This document shows positions 18,294 through 27,297 of a stretch of DNA of 64,000 bases, in pieces. The notes under the pieces are model-generated. The model did no database searches, was not told where the DNA came from, and saw nothing but the letters and a program-made list of their open reading frames with translations. The stretch is from Enterococcus caccae ATCC BAA-1240 (GTDB taxonomy: Bacteria; Bacillota; Bacilli; Lactobacillales; Enterococcaceae): the NCBI RefSeq assembly GCF_000407145.1, contig NZ_KE136472.1:434001-498000 (forward strand), read 5' to 3'. The stretch's first letter is position 1. Every line of letters starts with the position of its first letter. Both the position numbers and the translations under genes were made by a program.

Positions 18294-19363
18294 TGAAGAG
18301 GCATTTAGGAGTCGAATTATTACGAATGGTATCCATGTTTATGATTTTGATCTTACATATTTTAGGAAATGGTGGGATTTTGGATAATGTACGTATTGGC
18401 AGTCTCAACTATTATTTTTTTTGGGGATTGGAAGTTCTTTGTTTTGTAGCTGTAAACTGTTTTTCTCTGATAACAGGCTACTTTATGAGTAAAGGGAAGT
18501 GGCGAATTGGAAAATTTCTTCAGTTATGGGTTGAAGTGGTGTTTTATTCGATTACGTTAAGTTTTGTTGCTTATTTTATTTTGGGTGAGATTGTTCCGAT
18601 TTCGATGTACGCAGATTCGTTATTTCCTTTATTCAAAAAAAGTTACTGGTTTTTTTCAGCCTATGCGGGTCTGTTTTTGTTCATGCCATTATTAAATAAA
18701 GCAATAAACGGGCTTACAAAAAAAGAAATGACTTATGGTGTATTTGTTATTCTGATTTTGGGTTCAGGATCTATTTTATTTAGATCTGATCCATTTAATT
18801 TGGCTGAGGGATATAGTATGGTTTGGTTGATATTTATGTATTTTATTGGGGCATTTATTCGTTTGCACGTGAATGTTGACTCTATTAATAAAAAGAGCAT
18901 AGTTGGTTATTATTTAGGCATAAATGTGGTTTCGCTAGGGTTTATTGCACTTAGATCAATGATAGGAGATTTTGAAGGATCTAGAGATACTATTTGGTTT
19001 ATCCATTATGTATCACCTCTTATTCTTGCAAGTTCTATTTTACTTTTTATTATATTTTTAAAAACACCTATCAATGGCAAAGAGACTTCTTTTTTGATTG
19101 AAAAAATCGTGCCGCATTCTTTTGCTGTGTATCTTATCCATACCCACCCAATTATTTTTTATTTTATGTTAAAAGATCGATTTATTTTTTTAGCGAATGA
19201 ATCGATTATTATGGCGACAATTCAAGTTTTATTATTTGCTATCTTGATTTATCTGAGTTGCCTCTTGATCGATTGTATTCGATCACTGCTGTTTCAATTC
19301 TTGCAAGTTCCAAATGTAACGGATAAAATTGGGAAAAAGCTCCATCAATTGATTGGGATATAG
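18293..19363 (+). CDS. Acyltransferase 3 family membrane protein
   Basis: 356 residues; a GTG start overlaps the last base of the GT2 stop. Ten or so TM helices. The N-terminal HLGVELLRMVSMFMILILHIL is the usual opening of acyltransferase-3 (OafA/WecH) proteins, with the histidine of the R/H motif. This family O-acylates sugars of surface polymers. As the last gene of the locus, its likely job is to acetylate the glycan made by the preceding enzymes; substrate unknown. Confidence 0.85.
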   Translation: MKRHLGVELLRMVSMFMILILHILGNGGILDNVRIGSLNYYFFWGLEVLCFVAVNCFSLITGYFMSKGKWRIGKFLQLWVEVVFYSITLSFVAYFILGEIVPISMYADSLFPLFKKSYWFFSAYAGLFLFMPLLNKAINGLTKKEMTYGVFVILILGSGSILFRSDPFNLAEGYSMVWLIFMYFIGAFIRLHVNVDSINKKSIVGYYLGINVVSLGFIALRSMIGDFEGSRDTIWFIHYVSPLILASSILLFIIFLKTPINGKETSFLIEKIVPHSFAVYLIHTHPIIFYFMLKDRFIFLANESIIMATIQVLLFAILIYLSCLLIDCIRSLLFQFLQVPNVTDKIGKKLHQLIGI

Positions 19364-19391
19364 CTCGAAGAGTTATGTGCCAATCTTTTTT
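19352..19391 (+). terminator. Terminator of the surface locus (CTCGAAGAG-loop family)
   Basis: An imperfect hairpin starting in the last codons of the acyltransferase gene has its tip at CTCGAAGAG, a right arm ending GTGCCAAT and then a run of T. The loop and part of the right arm match hairpins at 34785 and 52301. Confidence 0.65.
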
Positions 19392-19579
19392 TTGTTTATA
19401 ATGGTGGAAAAATTATGGCGATTTGTAACATAGGGAAGTCTAGTATGCTATACTCGAAAGTGCGAATTGAATTTTTCTAATGTGCATGAAATCTTTAATA
19501 AACAAGGAGAATGTATTAGCAATTGAGCTGAAGCAAAGGGTTTACAATAAGATAATAAAGAGTAAAGGGAGTTTAACCT

Positions 19580-20431
19580 ATGAACATAGTTTTTTGCGAT
19601 ATAGATGGAACATTTCAAGATCTTGGTGGTGAGGTACCTAAAGTTAACTATGATGCAATTTACGCTTTGCAAAAGCAAAGAGATCATTTTGTTTTTATTA
19701 GTGGGCGAGGTTATGAGCAGCTGACAGAATTGATGGAGCAGTTGGATAGTGAATGTGATGTTATTTTCAGCAATGGCGGTGGTCGAAAATTAGTTGGAGA
19801 ACCAGTGCAGTATAACCACTGTTTGTCAATGTCAGAGTGTGAGAGAGTGATTGCCATTTTAGAAGAACGTGCTATTTTTTATCACATTCATACAAATGAA
19901 GGAATCATTTTAAAACCAGTGGGAAATTATGGAGCCAATATCACTGCATTAAGAAAAAAACTTGAACCAATGGGGACTATGGGAAAACAAATCATGGATT
20001 TCAAAGAAAGTTTTTTTAAAAAACAGTGTCAACATGTTGAGAATCCATTTTTGTATTTAACTGAGCATCCCGAATTAAAAGTGATGAAAATTGAATTGAT
20101 GGAAGCGAGTGATCAAGAACATGAACGATTACGTGATGTGTTGAGTAGTGATTCTGCAGAAGTCTTTTCTTCGTTTATTCAGTGTTTGGAAATTGTGGAT
20201 CCAAAAAGTAGTAAAGGAAATGCAATCAATGAGTTTATGAAACAGTATCCAGGAGCACGTAGCTATGGTATTGGTGATGGTGAAAATGATTTAGCTATGT
20301 TAGAGGTTGTCGATGTTCCAGTGGCTGTTGGCAATGCAAAAGAAATTGTCAAAGAGAAATGTCAAAAGATTATCGGAGACTGCTTAGACGGCGGTGTTGG
20401 ACAATTTATTTTTGATGAAATCATTGGGTAG
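19580..20431 (+). CDS. HAD-superfamily phosphatase (Cof/IIB type)
   Basis: 283 residues. Motif I FCDIDGT at the N-terminus, motif II FISGRG, and motif III/IV SKGNAINEF...GIGDGENDLAML near the C-terminus are all present, with a type IIB cap between. These enzymes dephosphorylate sugar phosphates or flavin-type metabolites; the substrate cannot be told from the sequence. It stands alone, about 215 nt after the surface-locus terminator. Confidence 0.9.
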   Translation: MNIVFCDIDGTFQDLGGEVPKVNYDAIYALQKQRDHFVFISGRGYEQLTELMEQLDSECDVIFSNGGGRKLVGEPVQYNHCLSMSECERVIAILEERAIFYHIHTNEGIILKPVGNYGANITALRKKLEPMGTMGKQIMDFKESFFKKQCQHVENPFLYLTEHPELKVMKIELMEASDQEHERLRDVLSSDSAEVFSSFIQCLEIVDPKSSKGNAINEFMKQYPGARSYGIGDGENDLAMLEVVDVPVAVGNAKEIVKEKCQKIIGDCLDGGVGQFIFDEIIG

Positions 20432-20510
20432 TATTGTTTAGCAAAGAAACTTATTCAATGATTGGGAATCTGAAGTGAACGCAATTGTTTTAATTTTGGA
20501 GGGAGTATGA

Positions 20511-21212
20511 ATGAAGGAAAATCAAGAAAATATCGAACATGATTTGGAGTATTATCAATCGGGTGTCAAACAATTGTATCTGAAAACCTATCAAAAATAT
20601 CTTATGTTCCTACTGGTTATCATGTTAGGAACAGCGATCGGGATAGGAGCGGTTAGCTCATTTATTAGATGGTTGTTGGTGCTCGCAATTTTTATCGAAG
20701 CAGGTATTGTCATTTATCTATTTCGTTATTTGCGCACAGAAACTTTTGAAGTCTATTTCCAGCAAATAAAAGAACAGTTACCGAACGAGTTTCAGAAAAT
20801 GAGCTTGATTGAAATCCAAGAAGATGAGCAAGCCTATTATTTTTCAGATAATCAAGAACTGTTTGTAAAACTGAAAAAGAAAAACAGCCGAAATTTTCCG
20901 TCAAAAATTAGACAATACACACTCTTAGTAGGGTTTACAGACGAAATAGATAAGAATAAGTTAGAACAACCACTACAATTTTTTTATTATGATATCACGC
21001 AAATCAAGCATTCAGCAAATTACAAAAAAGAAATACTAAAAAATACTAATTTTGTTGCAAAACGTAAAAAAAGAAGAATAAACACTGCAATATTAACATT
21101 TATTCTACTAGTCTTAGTAGGTGTTTTTGTTTATTTTGGAGCAAAAACATATTTAGAGGGTGATAGTCGAACGTTGTATGAAAAAAATGTTGAAGTATCT
21201 TTAAGAAGATGA
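20511..21212 (+). CDS. Membrane protein of unknown function
   Basis: 233 residues, GGAGGG before the start. Two adjacent TM helices (~residues 28-68), a ~110-residue soluble domain that seems cytoplasmic, and a third TM (~residues 187-208) followed by a short outer tail. No family recognised. The spacing of 79 nt to the HAD gene allows co-transcription. Confidence 0.6.
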   Translation: MKENQENIEHDLEYYQSGVKQLYLKTYQKYLMFLLVIMLGTAIGIGAVSSFIRWLLVLAIFIEAGIVIYLFRYLRTETFEVYFQQIKEQLPNEFQKMSLIEIQEDEQAYYFSDNQELFVKLKKKNSRNFPSKIRQYTLLVGFTDEIDKNKLEQPLQFFYYDITQIKHSANYKKEILKNTNFVAKRKKRRINTAILTFILLVLVGVFVYFGAKTYLEGDSRTLYEKNVEVSLRR

Positions 21213-21282
21213 TTTTGTTTTAGATGAGTAAAATACAACAAATGCTACATTCAATCTTGATCGACACAAAAGAGACCGTTAT

Positions 21283-21380
21283 AAAAAAAGAACCCGTTAT
21301 CTTAATGAGCCGATTTCCAAAAGTGCAATTTTTTGCTACAACTTGAGGACGCGCTACGTAATGATAAAAGGTTCTTTTTT
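21283..21380. terminator. Long bidirectional terminator between convergent genes
   Basis: Arms at about 21284-21301 and 21363-21380 (AAAAAAGAACC with GGTTCTTTTTT, plus TTATC with GATAA) flank a ~60-nt loop. It sits between the convergent genes ending at 21212 and 21409. The loop is long for a plain terminator. Confidence 0.6.
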
Positions 21381-21408
21381 AGGTGATTTTAGTAATATGA
21401 ATAGACGC

Positions 21409-22167
21409 TTATTTTGCAAACTGTTGAATAATGTTGTTTAGTGTTTGTGCAGCTGAAGCGCCGGCCCGTTCATTGTAATAAGCGGCAAATCGTTCATCAG
21501 CTATATACAGTTGTCCCAAACCTCGATGCATTTCGGTCGAATAGGTAGGCGAGGCATAGTGTAACCATTCTTTATGTTTTAAAAAGACGGTTTCAGCTTC
21601 TTGAGAGTGAAGGTCTTTGGTGTTTATTACGACTTTTAACGCTTCAATCAGTTCTTTTTCAGCTGTTTTCATACGGTTAAAATCTTCTTCACTTAAATTT
21701 AACCACTTTTGATTCGATGCTGCTACAGTTTCTTCACCATACTTTTCTCGAATTTCTTTTCCATAAGCTTGTTCATTCTTTTGTAGTGTTTCTTTTTTGA
21801 AACCTACAAATTTTTCTTTGTCAGTCATAGTTAGTTCTCCTTTTTGATACCGTAATGTTTTTTCCACAGTTAGGATCAAATGATCAAGTTGTCTGCGCTT
21901 TGCCATTAATTGCTGATAATGATCCTGTAACGCGTGTTGAGGATCATAATTTGGTGTATTTAGCAATTTTTGGATCTCTTCTAATTTCATATCCAATGAA
22001 CGATAAAAAAGAATATGCTGCAGCTTGTCGACTTCTTTTGTACCGTAAATTCGATAACCGGAAGAGTTGATGCGAGCAGGTTTTAAGAGCTCGATTTCAT
22101 CATAATACCGCAAAGTTCGCGTGCTGATTCCGGATAATTCAGCAACTTTTTTGATTGTATATTCCAT
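21409..22167 (-). CDS. MerR-family regulator with TipAS-like effector domain
   Basis: 252 residues on the minus strand. The N-terminal MerR helix-turn-helix reads YTIKKVAELSGISTRTLRYYDEIELLKPARI, followed by the dimerisation helix. Residues ~120-250 match the TipAS (albicidin/thiopeptide-binding) domain pattern, ending in a helix with AQTLNNIIQQFA. Such regulators often sense a drug or peptide. A promoter with the 19-bp spacer typical of MerR control lies directly upstream (22191-22221), so it most likely controls itself. Confidence 0.9.
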   Translation of the reverse strand: MEYTIKKVAELSGISTRTLRYYDEIELLKPARINSSGYRIYGTKEVDKLQHILFYRSLDMKLEEIQKLLNTPNYDPQHALQDHYQQLMAKRRQLDHLILTVEKTLRYQKGELTMTDKEKFVGFKKETLQKNEQAYGKEIREKYGEETVAASNQKWLNLSEEDFNRMKTAEKELIEALKVVINTKDLHSQEAETVFLKHKEWLHYASPTYSTEMHRGLGQLYIADERFAAYYNERAGASAAQTLNNIIQQFAK

Positions 22168-22190
22168 CTGTTTCCCTCCTGTATGACTTT

Positions 22191-22221
22191 AGAATAAACC
22201 TTTACCTAACGTGAAGGTCAA
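22191..22221 (-). promoter_or_regulatory. MerR-type promoter/operator of the TipAS regulator
   Basis: Reading the minus strand: -35 TTGACC (22216-22221), a 19-bp spacer and -10 TATTCT (22191-22196). The spacer carries a dyad, CCTT...AAGG around GTTAG. An over-long 19-bp spacer with a centred dyad is the hallmark of MerR-activated promoters. Confidence 0.7.
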
Positions 22222-22327
22222 GGGTTTTTCTTAGAATAACATACTTTTATTTTTTTGATTTACAAAGTCACCTTGAAAGAGTAAAATTTTTATGTAAAGT
22301 GGTTAAGATAGAAAAGGAGCTGAGCAA

Positions 22328-22684
22328 ATGAAATTAATCGAAACACCGATCAATAAAAACTTAGATTTGGAGTATTTTTATCCAAATATCACTAAATTTG
22401 TTTTTGGAGCAAAAGCCATTAAATTTTTTAAATTATATGCGTTAGACCGTACACAGATTGTCTATGCTGATGCCTTCGATAAAATCGATATCATTATGAT
22501 CAATACTAAAAAGAAAATCAATAAAAAAGAAGTCGATTATGTGATAAAAAGACTTTTAAATACAACTAGAGAAGAAGTAACAGTTCACATCGGTATCAAA
22601 AATGAAATGCAGAAAAAGGGCTATTCATTTAGTGCTCCTAGAAAAGATATTATTGTGATTCAAAAAAATGTAGAACCATCATAA
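22328..22684 (+). CDS. Small conserved protein resembling DUF1827
   Basis: 118 residues, AAAGGAG 8 nt before the ATG. Soluble alpha/beta protein with no signal or membrane segment. The sequence style (MKLIETPI start, FGAKAIKFFKLY, TQIVYADAFDKIDIIMI) reminds me of the Lactobacillales DUF1827 family, whose function is unknown; this is from memory. It is a single-gene unit bounded by a strong terminator. Confidence 0.6.
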   Translation: MKLIETPINKNLDLEYFYPNITKFVFGAKAIKFFKLYALDRTQIVYADAFDKIDIIMINTKKKINKKEVDYVIKRLLNTTREEVTVHIGIKNEMQKKGYSFSAPRKDIIVIQKNVEPS

Positions 22685-22759
22685 AAAAAGTCGAAACAAA
22701 CATGTTTAGCTTTGTGAAATAAGAGAAGGTTTCTTTTTTCACGCTGTTTATTCGCATTT

Positions 22760-22808
22760 AGGGTGTGAAACAAAAGTGATTTTTACTTTTGTCTCACACC
22801 CTCTTTTT
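22760..22808. terminator. Bidirectional terminator between convergent genes
   Basis: An 18-bp arm pair (22760-22777 with 22785-22802; AGGGTGTGA...TCACACCCT with AAAAGT/ACTTTT) with a 7-nt loop and a following T-run. It ends both the gene at 22684 and the minus-strand ABC operon. Confidence 0.85.
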
Positions 22809-23993
22809 TTAGTGTTGAGTGATTGTTTTTCTAAACGAAAATTTTAGACCGCCTTGTTCCTTTCTTGTTACCATCGCTAATAGGAAGAAAAGGAGTGAAA
22901 AAATCAATAAAATAAGCGCATTGAATTGGAAACTACTTAAAAAATCATCATTAAATTTAGTGGTATTTCCGATCAACGTACAATTTCTCATGTACCAATA
23001 AGTTGGTGTAAAAGAAGCGATTTTTATAACGATATCAGGCAAAATCTCTGTAGGAACAAATACACCACTAACAAAAGCACTACCTAAGATAAACACATTG
23101 TTGATTCCAGAAATCATATCTGGATTACTGATAAGTCCACCAATCAGGTTGCTAAAAGAAACGGCGACAATGAATAAAAGTAGCGTATTTAAAATGAAAT
23201 AACCACTATATTGATCAAAACCACTTTCTGTAACGAATAAGATGAGACTGATAAAAATAAACCAAAGAACCAAACAAAAACCTAGCTGTACTGTAAATTG
23301 TTGGCGTGAAAAAGCTCGATTGGAAAGTGGTGAACAGTTATTTCTAAGTTTGATTTCTTTGCGATTGAATGCCAAACTGACCAAAGTAATCGCGCTAAAA
23401 ATAGTCATGAACATTGTATACGATAATACGCCAAACACTTTACCTGTTGCTGTATTTTTCTTTGCTTGATCATAAGTAGAAGAAAAGTTGACTTTACCCG
23501 TCGTTTCAATGTTTTCAGTCGTTAACTTGGATAGTTCAGCTTCTGTCTTATTTGGAAAAGCTTCTTGATAAAATTGATACGTAGATAAATAGTTATTGAT
23601 GATGGAATCAACATAGACTTGATTAAAACTATCCGGTTTAACTTGAATCGGTAAATCAGGCTGTTGACCTTGACTTATAGTATTGGAAAATGATGGAGGA
23701 ATTGTTAAAACATAATCAACTTTTCCAAAAAATAAAGCATCATCGACTGTTTCTTGCGTATTTTTTAATGGGACGACTTTCATGTTTTTGTTTAAATAGC
23801 GTTCAAGCTGTTTAGCAGGATTTCCTTGATCTTGATTGAAAATAACAATAGTGGTTTTTTCAAGTTCGCTTGACGCAGAATTAGTAGAAGAACCTGAATA
23901 AACAAAAGAAATCCCTAAACTGATTGCAAGAGCGAGAATCAATGTGGCCAGATTTTTTTTAAGAATACCTAAAGTCGCTTTAAAGACTGACAT
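22809..23993 (-). CDS. ABC-2 type exporter permease
   Basis: 394 residues from the start at 23993, where AAGGAGAG is well spaced; the frame is open further upstream. One N-terminal TM, a ~150-residue outer domain, then five TM helices: the YhgE/ABC-2 permease layout. It overlaps the upstream permease gene by 14 nt. With its paralogue and the ATPase it forms a heterodimeric exporter; substrate unknown. Drug, peptide or lipid export is typical. Confidence 0.85.
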   Translation of the reverse strand: MSVFKATLGILKKNLATLILALAISLGISFVYSGSSTNSASSELEKTTIVIFNQDQGNPAKQLERYLNKNMKVVPLKNTQETVDDALFFGKVDYVLTIPPSFSNTISQGQQPDLPIQVKPDSFNQVYVDSIINNYLSTYQFYQEAFPNKTEAELSKLTTENIETTGKVNFSSTYDQAKKNTATGKVFGVLSYTMFMTIFSAITLVSLAFNRKEIKLRNNCSPLSNRAFSRQQFTVQLGFCLVLWFIFISLILFVTESGFDQYSGYFILNTLLLFIVAVSFSNLIGGLISNPDMISGINNVFILGSAFVSGVFVPTEILPDIVIKIASFTPTYWYMRNCTLIGNTTKFNDDFLSSFQFNALILLIFSLLFFLLAMVTRKEQGGLKFSFRKTITQH

Positions 23994-25125
23994 ATTGTAC
24001 TCTCCTTTCATAAAGAACACTTGCTGTGATAAAAATTAGCGCTAATGCACCAAGGTTAAGTAGATTGGGATAAAAACTGTCGATATTTTGATAATAGTAA
24101 AGCTTGTACAACGCTTCGCTCACCAAATTGACTGGATTGATTGCATTTAACCAAGGAGCATGCTGATTGACAAGCAGTTTGATATCAGGAGACATCATCC
24201 CCGCAAGAAAGCTGCAAGTCATTTGAAACGTCACAGCGAGTGAAATTTTTTGATTAAGCGGTACTTTTAGAACATTCCCAAATAGAACACCTAAAGAAAG
24301 TGCTACAATAGCTGTTATCGTGCAGATCAATAAAATGAGTAACCAGCGATCACCAAAATCAACATTGTAAACAAAATGACAGAATCCTAAGATAAAGAAG
24401 AGCTCAAGAATAAAGAGCGTAAAGGAAGATGCTAGATTTGATAAAACAATCAATAATTTATTTTTCGGTGTCATGCTTAGTCGAATACCATTGGCTGATT
24501 GATTGGCTTGCTCATCATTTGCGTTACTGATCCCCCAGAACATCCCAAACATACAGCTCATACCAATCAGCGTAAAGAAGTAAAAGCTTTTTGAACTTCC
24601 TTTAGAAGCAGTTGCCTTTTTAACTGAAATGTAATTTGTCGTTTGACCGATTTTTTTTGTGATCGAAGATGCTAACAGAGCAGGATCTTCTTTTTGTAAA
24701 GTAATTAGGGTGGTTTTACTTTGAAGAAACTGATTCATAAACGAGTCTAAAACATTTTGTTGAATCGTCTGTTGGTTGACAGTTAACGAAATAGATTCAT
24801 CGGAAATTGTATAGTAACCAGCAATGTTGTTTGCTAGTAGTTCTTTCTCTGCGTTTTCTTTCGAGAAGGAGATTGGAGTAAACATTTTTTCATCATTGGA
24901 TTTGACTTGGTTCATTGTCTCTAAAAATAAGTCGGCATTTGGTGGTGTTTTATTTTCAATAACGATTCCAACTGGAATTTTTTCAACGGCATCGAGTTTA
25001 TCTAGATTACTGAAAGCTGCCGTGAAAAATAAACCTAATAGTAACGGGAAGGCAAGTGACCAAAATAATAAAACGTTGTTTTTTGATTGAATCTTTAAAC
25101 GATAGTGATATAAATGCCAAAACAT
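23980..25125 (-). CDS. ABC-2 type exporter permease
   Basis: 381 residues, AAAGGAG upstream. Same topology as the partner: one N-terminal TM (~18-38), a long outer domain with SKENAEKELLANNIAGYY, and a C-terminal bundle of five TM helices. It follows the ATPase gene by 14 nt and overlaps the second permease, so the three genes form one operon. Confidence 0.85.
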   Translation of the reverse strand: MFWHLYHYRLKIQSKNNVLLFWSLAFPLLLGLFFTAAFSNLDKLDAVEKIPVGIVIENKTPPNADLFLETMNQVKSNDEKMFTPISFSKENAEKELLANNIAGYYTISDESISLTVNQQTIQQNVLDSFMNQFLQSKTTLITLQKEDPALLASSITKKIGQTTNYISVKKATASKGSSKSFYFFTLIGMSCMFGMFWGISNANDEQANQSANGIRLSMTPKNKLLIVLSNLASSFTLFILELFFILGFCHFVYNVDFGDRWLLILLICTITAIVALSLGVLFGNVLKVPLNQKISLAVTFQMTCSFLAGMMSPDIKLLVNQHAPWLNAINPVNLVSEALYKLYYYQNIDSFYPNLLNLGALALIFITASVLYERRVQYVSL

Positions 25126-25139
25126 GTGACGGCTCCTTT

Positions 25140-26072
25140 CTAGTCTCTTAATTCTCTACCAGTGATTTCTAAAAAGACATCATTTAGCGTTGGTTGCTGT
25201 GTATAAAAATTGCCAAATGCAATCTGATTTTTTTCTAAGATGTGTAGGACTTGAGTAAAAACGGTTTTACTCTTTTCGGTATTTAAGGTTACGAAGACAT
25301 TATCGTATGTGATATCGATGATTCCGGTAAGTTGTAATAATTGTTCTTTAATTGCAGATGGGAAATCAGGAATTTCGATTACGATTTTTTCATTGACCTT
25401 GATCAATCCTTTTAATTGTTCTTTTGAACCTTCTGCGATTACTTGACCTTTTTCAACGATCACAATGTTGTTACACAGTTGTTCGACTTCCTCCATATAA
25501 TGTGTTGTATAGACGATTGTTGCACCTTGACGATTGAGTTCTTTTATACTGTCTAAAATTTTATTACGACTTTGAGGATCAACTGCTACAGTGGGTTCAT
25601 CTAGAAAAATAAGCTCAGGTTTATGAACGATTCCACAGGCAATATTTAGTCTGCGTTTTAAACCACCACTAAGTTTTTTAGGTGTGAAAGTGGTAAAATC
25701 TTCTAACCCTACAAGATTAATTACCTCTGAAACGTATTGTTTTCTGGTCGTTTTATCGGTGATGTAGAGCCCGCAATAGTAATCAATATTATCAATCACA
25801 TTCAATTCATCAAAAACAGCTACTTCTTGGGGAACTATCCCGATGCGTTTTTTTAAATCATAACGTGTAGGTGACATGTGTTCACCAAAGAGTTTCACTT
25901 CGCCTTTGTCATACGTTAATAGAGAAAGCATGCAATGAATGGCTGTTGATTTTCCGCACCCATTTGGACCAAGTAATCCTAAAATATCTCCTTTTTTTAC
26001 TTGTAAGTTAAAATGATTCAATGCTGTTAATTTTCCATACCGTTTTACTAAATCATTTATTTCGATTATCAT
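25140..26072 (-). CDS. ABC transporter ATP-binding protein (CcmA/DRI-like)
   Basis: 310 residues. Walker A GPNGCGKS (~residues 36-43), a Q-loop region IVPQEVAVFDELNV, signature LSGGLKRRL, Walker B LIFLDEP and switch HY (TTHYMEE) are all present. The ~80-residue C-terminal extension is typical of ABC-2 exporter ATPases. First gene of the minus-strand operon, divergent from a two-component system that probably controls it. Confidence 0.93.
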   Translation of the reverse strand: MIIEINDLVKRYGKLTALNHFNLQVKKGDILGLLGPNGCGKSTAIHCMLSLLTYDKGEVKLFGEHMSPTRYDLKKRIGIVPQEVAVFDELNVIDNIDYYCGLYITDKTTRKQYVSEVINLVGLEDFTTFTPKKLSGGLKRRLNIACGIVHKPELIFLDEPTVAVDPQSRNKILDSIKELNRQGATIVYTTHYMEEVEQLCNNIVIVEKGQVIAEGSKEQLKGLIKVNEKIVIEIPDFPSAIKEQLLQLTGIIDITYDNVFVTLNTEKSKTVFTQVLHILEKNQIAFGNFYTQQPTLNDVFLEITGRELRD

Positions 26073-26110
26073 ATGAAATTCTCCTTTTTTTCTTTATAAT
26101 AGAACTATAG

Positions 26111-26126
26111 CTTAAACGAATTTAAG
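26111..26126. promoter_or_regulatory. Palindrome in the ABC operon promoter region
   Basis: CTTAAACGAATTTAAG is a perfect 6-bp-arm palindrome. On the minus strand it lies between a possible -35 (TTAAAT) and -10 (TATTAT) of the ABC operon. It is a candidate operator for the adjacent response regulator. Confidence 0.4.
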
Positions 26127-26153
26127 TTTTAAGTGATTATTTTCCTATATTGA

Positions 26154-26169
26154 TGTGACATTTGTCATA
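26154..26169. promoter_or_regulatory. Palindrome just upstream of histidine kinase gene
   Basis: ATGTGACATTTGTCATAT contains TGACA and TGTCA arms with a 2-nt centre. It lies 25 nt upstream of the kinase start and is a second candidate response-regulator site in this divergent region. Confidence 0.4.
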
Positions 26170-26193
26170 TAAGTGAAGAAGTTGGAGAAGAGA

Positions 26194-27285
26194 ATGAATA
26201 AATGTTTGATGCGCCACTTGTTTGATAAAGCATTTTTGTTAGGTTTATGTTTGAGTATACTTCTAAAGCAAGTCTATCAAAGTGAAATGGTCATTTTTGT
26301 GTTAGTGACTGTTGTTTTAAGTATGTTGGTCTGGGTCATAAAAGACCCCAAATTTTCTACCTTGACGATTTTGATTTTATTGATTGCTTCTGTTTGGTGG
26401 CAAGAGTATGCCTATTTTTTACCAGTTCTCTTTTATGATGGACTAATGGAAACTGGAAAAAAAGGAATGATTCTTAATAGCAGTTTGGTATTATTGTTTT
26501 TTTTAAGTAGTGGAAATTATTCAACTAGCTTGAAACTATATATTATTTTACTATGCGCGCTTGCAAGTTATTTGGCTCTGTTTACTTTAAGAGATAAAAG
26601 ACTATATCAGGATTATTTATTGCTAGAAGAAGAGAAATGTGAGCATCGATTTATTCTAGAATCTCAAAATGCTGAATTGATTCGACAGCAAGAGATCACA
26701 GTGAATCTGGAGCTTTCAAATGAACGAAATAGAATTGCGCGTGATATTCATGATAATGTGGGACATTTGCTTTCTAGTGCGCTACTCCAGACAGCTGCGC
26801 TTAAAACAATCAATCAGGAGCAACATTTAGTAGAACCATTAAATCAGCTCCAAGAAACGATCAATGAAGGGATGAGCAGTATTCGTGATAGCGTACATGA
26901 TCTACATGATGAATCCATAAGTTTATCACTAGCGTGTCAAAATATTCTAAAGAGTTTTACGTTTTGTAATGTAGAAGTAAGAGGTAGCTTTACTGAACGA
27001 ATCAGTAAAGAGTATAAACTTGCCTGTATTATGCTAATTAAAGAAGCTTTGGCAAATGTGATGAAACATAGTCAAGCAGATACCGTGATCATGGATTTTC
27101 AGGAACATCCCGGTTTTTATAAATTAGCAATTGAGGATAATGGCCAGCAAAATAGAAAGAAAAATCCAAATGAAATCGGCATCGGATTAATAGGGATGCA
27201 AGAAAGAATAGAAAAACTAGGGGGCAGACTGAGCTGGCAACAAAAAGAAGTGGGTTTTTTGTTGTTGGTAATTTTGCCAAAATAA
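26194..27285 (+). CDS. Sensor histidine kinase, HisKA_3 (NarL/DesK-type)
   Basis: 363 residues from the ATG at 26194 (GGAG upstream; the GTG at 26173 lacks a site). Five or six TM helices fill residues ~10-140 with short loops, as in intramembrane-sensing kinases. The H-box RNRIARDIHDNVGH holds the phospho-accepting His; a HATPase domain with IKEALANVMKHS (N-box), EDNGQ and GIGLIGMQER ends the protein. It pairs with the regulator 12 nt downstream. Confidence 0.93.
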   Translation: MNKCLMRHLFDKAFLLGLCLSILLKQVYQSEMVIFVLVTVVLSMLVWVIKDPKFSTLTILILLIASVWWQEYAYFLPVLFYDGLMETGKKGMILNSSLVLLFFLSSGNYSTSLKLYIILLCALASYLALFTLRDKRLYQDYLLLEEEKCEHRFILESQNAELIRQQEITVNLELSNERNRIARDIHDNVGHLLSSALLQTAALKTINQEQHLVEPLNQLQETINEGMSSIRDSVHDLHDESISLSLACQNILKSFTFCNVEVRGSFTERISKEYKLACIMLIKEALANVMKHSQADTVIMDFQEHPGFYKLAIEDNGQQNRKKNPNEIGIGLIGMQERIEKLGGRLSWQQKEVGFLLLVILPK

Positions 27286-27297
27286 AGGAGTAAAAAA

